NCBI GenBank assembly: GCA_038373885.1 | Contig: JAWZYV010018267.1 | Location: 555,768-619,767 of the forward strand | Reading direction: 5' to 3' | DNA length: 64,000 bases | Origin: Cheiracanthium punctorium | Taxonomy: Eukaryota; Arthropoda; Arachnida; Araneae; Cheiracanthiidae | Shown here: one piece after another, positions 56,571 through 64,000 of the stretch | Layout of the letters: every line of letters begins with the position of its first letter | Position numbering within the stretch: the first letter of the stretch is position 1 | Position numbers and translations under genes: made by a program | The notes under the pieces: model-generated | What the model saw: the letters and a program-made list of their open reading frames with translations, nothing else | Databases searched by the model: none | Told to the model about the DNA's origin: nothing

Positions 56571-57254
56571 GCTGCAAGAACCGTCGAAAGAAAACTCAGA
56601 AGGGGGGGCAGAGCTATCGTGTGCCCTATACCGATCAAGTTAAGGCCGATACTCATAAGGCACGTGTTTTATGCGTTTCAATGAACGACGGGACTGATAC
56701 GGGGGAAAAAAAGTTAGAATTCACCCTACAAAAATTAGCTAAATAATTTAAAATACTTTTACTTATTTAAATCCCGATTGAAACCTCAATTTTGAATATT
56801 GTTTCTAGTTTCGTAACGTTAATAATTCAGTTAAAGTTGTGAGGTGAAAATATTTTAAATAACTGCTAAATTACATGATGTTAAAAGCTTTAAAATCTTC
56901 TTATTTAATTCAAAGATTATTTTTAATCCGTCCGCCCGCAAGCTTAAAATGCGATCATTCGCATTTTTGTTCCTGTGTATTATAAATACATTCATGAGGT
57001 GAAATGTCAACAAAAGTAAAAATAATAGTAGGAGTTGAGCAATGCTTCACCTGCTGCACGCGTCATTCGTCTTCAATATGTTTTCACTCTAGCCTAGCAA
57101 CCAGTTGGCAACCAACTTCTGCGTGACAATTAACAGTTATCGTAATGCAATTTGAAACAAACCTGATTTTGAACACCGGCCCAGAAGCAGTGTAGGCACA
57201 GAATTTAGCAGGGTGGGCACGGCCCTCGTAGGCCCACTCATAGCTACGGGCCTG
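56571..57254. other. 5' non-coding part of the outer hAT element
   Basis: No gene recognised. It ends with the hAT terminus near 57239-57254 and carries a palindrome-rich GGGCACGGCCCTCGTAGGCCC end region. Confidence 0.5.
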
Positions 57255-57262
57255 GAAAAACA

Positions 57263-58078
57263 GCACTTTAAAAATCAAATTTCCAGATTTTTGTGTCAAG
57301 AAAGTCCGTAGCCAGAATAGTGCCCCTAGGACGGCTATGCTAGAAGGAATGGAAGTCAATACCCTATGGAATTTTTAAAAACCCATTTCTATCATGGAAA
57401 TCGCGATGCAGACATATTGTGCAGAAAAAGGGCTACCCGACAAATCATTAAAAAATAGTATAGGGTACCATGCAGAATTATGGGGGTTCCATGCCCATTA
57501 GCAAAAATACAATCTATTAAAACAACTCTTCATTGACATTTTACATTATATTTTTATTTGTTTTGCAAATTATTTAAGGAAAGATGTGACTGTCACAAAA
57601 ATTGCTATGAAAATTCCCAAAAATAGACGTTGAAATTCAGAAAAACAGATTTTGAAATTCACAAAAACAGATATTGAAATTCACAAAAATGGGACACTGT
57701 AAAAAATTACTAGATCGAACCTTACTTTATGGTCGATGTTATTTTAAATATCATTATACATATGTTATTTAAAATTTTAAACATCAATTATAAGATCTTG
57801 AAATCATTCTAAAAACGGGTAAACCTTCCCCCCCCCTCCCCGTTTTTACAGCAGTTAGACCACGGACGGCAGAAAAACCTAAATCACTAAAACTTTTCAT
57901 CCTTGTTGGAAGGTACTTAAAACAAATTAGAATCATTAACAATAATTAAGAAATTATGATCATTTCATAATGAAAAATTCAGTCCACCACAAAAAATAGG
58001 TAAAAATATTGAGTGTGCTCAGGACTTTTTACCACCACTATAAATTTTTAGATGAATTTCGTTCTTTATTTAATTATA
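57263..58078. other. No gene recognised
   Basis: AT-rich flank. It contains two to three repeats of a 27-bp phrase beginning TTGAAATTCA(C/G)AAAAA near 57630-57690, and a C-run near 57829-57840. It ends at the TA target of the next Tc1 element. Confidence 0.45.
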
Positions 58079-59625
58079 CACTCACTTCCAAAAGTTAAGC
58101 ACGAAGATGTAAAATGATAAAAAATCAACAAATACTGTTTTGATTGACACAAAATTCGGCAGGAAAGTAGCATATATATTTATGCATAAAACAAAATGAA
58201 TAATTATATACAGAAATGAAAACAATATTAAATTTTTGTAAGTTATCAGATAATGACACACTGGAGACTTAAACAGAATTATGTATAAAGTGAAAATAAA
58301 CAGCATAAAATGAAAATAAGGACATTAATAGGGTATGTGATACCCCCTCATCTGTATACAAAGTTTAGAGCTTGTGACCATGCTTTCAATTAGGTGGTCA
58401 ACCACCGCAGAATTAAGCAATCGCCATTCTTCTTGTAGAGCAGTTTCCAGCTCAATAAGAGTGGCTGGAGGTGGGAAACGTGAAGATACAGCACGGCCGA
58501 GAGCATCCCAAAGATTTTCAATGGGATTAAGGTCGGGCGAATATGCTGGCCACGCCATACGCGCAATCCCTTCACTCTCCAGGTAGTCATCGACGATGTC
58601 AGCTCTATGGGGACGTGCGTTATCGTCCATTAAAACAAAAGTAGGGCCAACTGCTGCAGCGTACAATCTCACAATGGGTTCTAGGACTTCATCTCGATAC
58701 CGGACAGCCGTCACAGAACCCCGTTTAAAGATGTGCAGGTCGGTGCGGTATCCTAATGAAATCCCTGCCCACACCATAATGCTTCCGCCTCGGAATGCGC
58801 GATGTTCGGTGATGTTTTGGGGCTGATTGCGTGTTCCTTGTTCACGCCATATCTTATACGCTTGTCATCTGGCTCCAGAGCAAATCTTGACTCATCAGTA
58901 AACATGACATTGCCCCAGTCAGACACAGTCCAATTGACATGTTCCCGGCACCACTTTAATCGTGCCCCTCTTGATTGGACGGATAGAAAAACACAAACTC
59001 GAGGTACCCGGGCGTACAGTCCACTCATATGTAATCTTCGGCGTACAGTAGCTGCAGATATCGCCTTACCAATGGACGCTGTAACAATAGATGTCACAAG
59101 TGTGGAGGTCGCTCTGCGATTCCGCTTGGTTAAAATAGATATATATCGATCTTCCGCGGGGGTTGTAACCCTTGGGCGACCGGCTACGTGCCTTCGGACA
59201 ACTGTCTGTGTGGTTTGGAATTGTTTCTATAAGCGTGAAATTACAGAATGATGAACGCCGAAGAAAAGAGCAACATCTGTGATAGACTGTCCTGCCTCAA
59301 TGCGCCCCACAGCACGCCAGCGCTCAGAATCTTTCTTTCGTCTTCTGTAAGTCATAGAAACACGTATGTCTTGAAAACAAACTGTACGAAAGTTTTAAAC
59401 ACCTTCTATCAGCACTTACAATCAACTTCTGTAACCCTTCATAAAGCTGGCATCTTATAAGACTGCCCTTTTTGCATATTTCTTGACATGAAAGCGCGAT
59501 TGGCTGTTACCTAACATATTTGCATACTTCCATCTACCTCTACAGCGAATTGCATCGTCTTCAAAACTGATTGGCTTCCGGAAATTAGCATTTTTCTCTT
59601 CGTGCTTAACTTTTGCAAGTGAGTG
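58079..59625 (-). mobile_element. Tc1-like element (1,547 bp), TA target
   Basis: Both ends read CACTCACTTSCAAAAGTT followed by AAGCACGAAGA, flanked by TA (58077-58078, 59626-59627). The transposase is on the minus strand and broken. Confidence 0.93.
58325..59355 (-). pseudogene. Tc1-like transposase with a stop and a frameshift
   Basis: From the Met at 59355 (MTYRRRKKDSERWRAVGRIE) the HTH domain runs through AGQSITDVALFFGVHHSVISRL, where a TAG stands at a codon that is Trp in the family. A second HTH (59097 onward) and the core follow: Asp in MFTDESRF, then after a frameshift near 58780-58850 a Gly-rich VWAGIS block, Asp in MDDNARPH, and Glu in NPIENLWD, with 34 residues between them (DD34E). 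The end is MRGYHIPY. Only two clear lesions were seen. Confidence 0.92.
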
Positions 59626-61520
59626 TATAACTATTAGGTGTATGGGAAAGTAATGTCTTCTTTTTACATAAAATTCAAACAAGAACTGAATTGCAAACAA
59701 ACTCTGCCTAAGACTCATATGTTAAATTTCAAAGCGAGAGTTTCATAGATTTTTTTTTTCCCTTTCAAGAAAACTGGCCACCTTCCCCCTTTATCCTTTC
59801 TCACTTATAACCTCCTTGGAGGATTATATTCGAAATGTTCTGAAATGGATTTTTAGGTGTTCATGAGTGTCGTATTTTACAGGAAGAATTTGATGTATAT
59901 ATCTTTTCTTCTTTGAGATCACGCGAGATATGTTAAATGGGAAAAGAACGTTTTCGTCCCCTCTCCCCGTATATTGCGAATGAATTGGCGTTACGCCAAT
60001 GAACGTGAGTGAGTTGTGTAGGGTCCAGTTTCCGTATGTGTGTGAACTTCCTGCCAAACGAATTTACACACAAATTTTGCTTCTGAAATCGAAAATCTGA
60101 ATCTGAAATTGCGGGGGATCTAGTCAATTTCTCTGCAACTGGTGATCGCCGTCACACCGCAATCCGAAAAAACTACAATCATCAAAAGAGGGAATGAGAA
60201 AATTTTAGGCCTTCTCAAAGGACACAAATTCTGTTGATAGGGCTGCTTCTAGAAGCGCGTCTGGGAGAATTTTTTCTTTGGCGCCCCCTCCCATCATAGC
60301 CCTCTCTCTCAGAATTTTGGCTATCACTGGGCAAGGTGCGAACTGAACATTTTCTCCAGGGGGGGGGGGGGCATTTAAAAGAAAACATAATCCAGGAGGA
60401 AACATTTGAAAAAGGAAAAAGAAAGAAAGAAAAGAGGGAGGGAAAGTGTAAATGCTCCACTCGCATATTATATTGGGTATTACATGACAAATGCAGTAGC
60501 CAACACGCTTGGGAAGTGACTTATGCCTCGTTTACACTCAGCCCACTTTCGCGGAAGTGAACAGGACACATGTAAGTAACAGGAGTGTGAACACCTCACT
60601 CGTCCTGCTCATGTCTTGACCTTTTTTGCTGACCTCCTTGCGGCGCGCCCCCCCCCTTGAAGGGATTTTGAAGGCAGTGAGGAGTGAAGTATAGTAGTAA
60701 ACTGCTACATGAGAAGGCGAGTACAGCTGAATGTAAAACGCTCTTTTAGAGCTGCCGCAAAAGTATTTCCTTTAAAAAAAGCAGCAGCGAGAGAAGTGGG
60801 AATGGCTGAATGTAAATAAATGGGGTATTAAATTTAAACAAAAGTCGATCCCCGATTTTCTATCCACATATACTCCTGCCTATGTCGATTCTACGTCTAC
60901 CCTCAAATTCGGCTCGCGGCAGAGCAGTGCTTGTTCCTTCATTTCGCAGTCTTCCGTTGAAACCTGACCCTAGTTACAGAATGAGAAGGGACATCAGGCA
61001 TGAGTATATTTATTTCAAAGGAATGGTTGTAACTTGCTCCGTTCTCTAGTAAGCAGAAGAAGAATATCTATTCTCATTACTTAAAATCGTTAGGTACTGT
61101 TGAGCTTGTAGGGACAGAGATTAATTTAACATTTCACCAGCAGGGGATAAATAGTACCTCTGGCAGGGACATTACATTCTTCAGCCGGGGACGATCTCCG
61201 GCATCCCCCCGTCAATTCGCACCATGTCACTGGGTCATGTTTTGGTGGGTAAGCACTAGCGCAGCATGGACGAACGAGGCAACTAATGACCTTACAACAA
61301 TAGCCCCTGTCCCTTTCTTGAGATACTCCTCTGTGCCTGGAATACACAGAAATGTACGCTGGCAAGACGGTTTTTTCTGCGAGATCAAAGGCATTACTAT
61401 TTGCAAATAGGAATACGTCTCTCTCATGTTTCGCACTCTGACGCGCTAGTATATAAAGGCGTTAGAGCTACGTTATCGCAAGAGAGCATCACGTTGCCTC
61501 TTGCTTGCCTTGCTGTTCTA
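59626..61520. other. No gene recognised
   Basis: 1.9 kb without assignable coding capacity. It contains T-runs near 59749, a G-run near 60360-60372, a purine-rich tract near 60405-60448 and a C-run near 60647-60656. Frames are short and without known motifs. Confidence 0.45.
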
Positions 61521-63024
61521 CACTCATGTCCATAAATTAAGGATAATTCAGAATCGCACAGAAATTGATCTCTAAAATAAAAATTTCACCTGTGGAATGA
61601 TCACACACATCTTGAAGAAGAATATGGAAATTACAGGAAACCACCAGATGGCATGGATGGTACGTCACAATGACGAGAGTGTAAGAGAGGGGTATATAAG
61701 GAATGGTGGTAAAGAAGTAAAATTGTTCACAAGCGCTGTGAAAGCCTTTCAGTGCAAAAACCGCATAGTTATGGCACAAAGGAGGCATTTGGATGATGTT
61801 TTACGTGGCAGAATTATCGGACGACTGGAATGTGGACGTACCCAGCTGGAAGTATCCGAGGAACTTGGAATCGCCCAGTGTCATCTCCAGGCTTTGTCAA
61901 CGATTCCAAGATGATGGTAATGTGAGTAGACGTTACAGCACAGGTCGCCCCCGAGTTACAACGCCGAATGAGGACCGCTATTTGGCAGTTACTGCCAAAA
62001 GAAACAGACGGAGTACAGCATCAGACCTGTCTCGTCAGCTCTCTTCAGCTACCGGTACGACAGTTTCAAGGCAGACCGTGTACAGACGCTTAGGGCACAT
62101 TGGTCTATATGCTCGTAGGCCTGTCAGATGTGTTCCACTTACCGCAACTCACTGTCGCCTGTGATTAACCTGGAGTAGAGAGCATGGATTGTGGACACCG
62201 CAACAGTGGTCTTGTGTGATGTTTTCCGACGAGTCTAGGTTTAGTTTGGAGTCTGATTCTCGCCGGACATTCATCTAGAGAGCGCCAGGTACCCGTTACC
62301 ACCAAGAGAACACCATTGAAAGACACCGTTACGGTGGTGCAGGATGGCTCGTTTGGGGAGGAATTATTCTTGGTTCCAGAACTGACCTGCATGTTCAGAG
62401 TGTAACGATGACAGGCCACATCTATCGGGATGTCATTCTGGAACAACATGTACGTTTGTTTCGGGGCGCCATGGGTGCTGAATTTGTGTTTATGGATGAC
62501 AACGCCCGTCCTCACCGTGCAAACATTGTAGACGAATGCCTTCAATCGGAGGATATCACCCGTATGCATTAGCCAGCATACTCACCGGACTTGAATCCAA
62601 TAGAGAATGTGTGGGATATGCTTGGCCGACGAATTGCAGCCCGTCAACCCCCTCCCACCTGTCTACCGGAACTTCGGAGTGCATTGCTTGATGAGTGGTG
62701 TAATATTCCCCAAGATCAGATTGATCATTTGATACTCAGCATGCCTAGGCGTTGTCAGGCCTGTATTGCATCGTCCGGGAGACATACTCCGTATTAACCA
62801 TCCTACTAACCATGTTATGCTGTTTTTTGTAAATAGGTTCTTTTTTTGAAATTTGGTCAAGGGAGTAAAACTTGCAATTTTTATTAATTATGTCAAACAT
62901 ATAGCATCTTTTTTGCTCTTTACTTTTTGTTTAATAAATAGACTTTACAAATAAGTCAAATTTGTTTTGCTTCTTTCTCTTTCTTTGCCTGAACTTCATT
63001 ATCCTTAATTTATGGACATGAGTG
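61521..63024 (+). mobile_element. Tc1-like element (1,504 bp), TA target
   Basis: Both ends read CACTCATGTCCATAAATT followed by AAGGATAAT, flanked by TA (61519-61520, 63025-63026). The plus-strand transposase is broken. Confidence 0.93.
61771..62797 (+). pseudogene. Tc1-like transposase with several lesions
   Basis: Starts MAQRRHLDDVLRGRIIGRLECG (HTH), then a frameshift near 61900 leads to QRFQDDGNVSRRYSTGRPRV and the second HTH (TVYRRLGHIGLYARRP). In-frame stops stand at 62162 (TGA, probably from a Trp), near 62275 and near 62571. Catalytic motifs are present: SDESRF, MDDNARPH and NPIENVWD with DD34E spacing. The C-terminus SMPRRCQACIASSGRHTPY is intact. It resembles the 58079 element (shared RPRVTTP, AYSPDLNPIEN) but has different TIRs. 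Confidence 0.92.
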
Positions 63025-63026
63025 TA

Positions 63027-63900
63027 GTTATTATATCCATCCTTCGGAAACTTAAGTCATATACCCTCAAACAAGATTGGAGGGGTGGATGTGGAAAGTG
63101 TGGAAAGATGATGGAAAGTGTTATAATCGATCACTCGGCAACACTTATTTCTCTAGCTTCAATTTAAATTTTTTTTTTCTTTCTTTTCTATAAGTATATT
63201 TGCACATTTTAGACATTACAAAGCCTTTTCTTGAGTACTGGTGCTTATGCCCTTGTGCGTTGCTCAGCCGCAAGGACAGGCTCTGAATCAGTTTTCTTCA
63301 TTATTGTAGGGGGCTTTACTAACGTAAAATTTATCACATGATTGTTCTCAGTAGCGTATATAGGTTTCCATTTCGGAGAGGGGGGGGAGGGATCCGTTTT
63401 GTTTTACCTTATTGTTACTACACTTAATATGATGTTTTAAAATAGCTGTTATTAATTATTGCTTTACATTTTTGGAGGGGGCCGGGTCCCTTCGTCTCCC
63501 CCTTAAGTATGACCCTAAAATAGTAAAAAATTACTTAATTCTTACATAAATTCTTATTTTACAAACTGCTTAAATTATTTCTTCTATAATTTATTTAAAA
63601 GCTATTTTACTTTATTCAAGCACATGTGTACTGGGATTTAGGTAAATAGAAATTAAGACTGAGATGCTTTGATGAAACTATGGAATACTCGGGTAATGAT
63701 ATAAATGATTATGCAGAACGATAAAGTGAAAAAAAAAAATCAATCATATTTCCTACAATTTTTTAGCATTAGTTAATTCAAAATATTTAAAAATCTGAAA
63801 TTCTTCCAGATTTTATTTACGCACTTGAGTGTGCTTTTACTCTCTCTCACACACACGAAACCACCAAGATTTTATATGTCAGTTCCAGGTATGAAGTATG
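63027..63900. other. No gene recognised
   Basis: AT-rich with homopolymers. Near 63349-63500 GTAGCGTATATAGG and G-rich blocks resemble a decayed hAT-type MITE, with no clear TSD. Confidence 0.45.
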
Positions 63901-64000
63901 CTTCAACATGGCACAGTGGTTATGTCCTTGGAAATAATAGGCAGGCGAAGCGTGAAGCGGGTCTTATCGCGCGTCTGTCAACCTAACTGACCGCCATAAC
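63901..64000 (+). repeat. Possible tRNA-derived SINE, cut by the window end
   Basis: CATGGCACAGTGGTTATGTC is A-box-like, and GTCTGTCAACCTAACTGACC is reminiscent of the CGCCGACCTAACTG segment of the SINE at 45610-45790. The tail lies outside the window. Confidence 0.4.

Larger units (their letters stand above)
42190..57254 (-). mobile_element. Outer hAT element with TTF/DUF4371 transposase, TSD GAAAAACA
   Basis: The left end and the reverse complement of the right end share the 16-bp terminus CAGGCCCGTAGCTATG. The 8-bp duplication GAAAAACA is perfect (42182-42189, 57255-57262). A hAT transposase on the minus strand lies inside, split at 44187/54403 by another element. After removal of the nested element the hAT would be about 4.9 kb, still including the 1-kb copy at 42494-43518. 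Termini, TSD length and transposase class all agree. Confidence 0.88.

Noticed and set aside
56498..56746. Small plus-strand protein-coding gene
   Set aside because: The frame runs through a MITE terminal segment and shows no known motif.

Overview
This window is eukaryotic repeat-rich DNA, almost certainly from an arthropod. The Gypsy Gag/Pol types, the DUF4817 mariner, the DUF4371 hAT and the tRNA-derived SINEs recall chelicerate genomes, but the sequence does not settle the species. It is AT-rich, full of homopolymers (poly-G/C, poly-A) and AT/TG microsatellites. I see no convincing host gene, rRNA gene or functional tRNA gene. Nearly everything recognisable is a transposable element or satellite DNA, and the elements are nested several levels deep with target-site duplications (TSDs) still readable.

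Left two thirds (about 2231-40452). One Gypsy-class LTR retrotransposon on the minus strand frames the region. Its 5' LTR is at 40138-40452, followed by gag (about 39402-38630), protease (about 38590-38248), and RT with the start of RNase H (38200-36915). The rest of RNase H, the integrase and the C-terminus lie 31.5 kb away at 5365-3862, next to the 3' LTR (3838-2231). Between the halves lies a satellite array with a unit of about 546 bp, itself a tetramer of monomers of about 137 bp. The array is broken by a piggyBac element (5812-12073, TTAA target), a BEL/Pao retrotransposon (16953-23709, 5-bp TSD), a hAT MITE (27310-27448), a mixed block (27555-30934) and a second, truncated Gypsy (31905-35872) that carries its own Tc1 insertion (32895-34296). 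The 3' LTR is split by a 1,282-bp TIR element (2447-3728).

Right third (about 40453-64000). Two inverted copies of a TIR element carrying a tRNA-like module lie at 40618-41789 and 42494-43518. A hAT element with a TTF/DUF4371 transposase (42190-57254, TSD GAAAAACA) is split inside its coding region by a second hAT-like element (44196-54394, TSD AATGTGGC). That element holds SINEs, a DUF4817 mariner (46609-48084), a pogo-like MITE split by another hAT (48246-49325), and an unclassified transposon (about 49954-54262). The ORF of the unclassified transposon is split by a Tc1 element (51557-52966) with a fully open 346-aa transposase. Two further Tc1 pseudo-elements (58079-59625 and 61521-63024) complete the window.

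The genes do not form a host pathway. They are transposases and retroelement polyproteins, mostly decayed. The main value of the window is as a stratigraphic record. The items most worth following are the satellite array inside a retroelement, the unclassified split transposase, the open Tc1 copy, and the TIR elements with tRNA-like modules.
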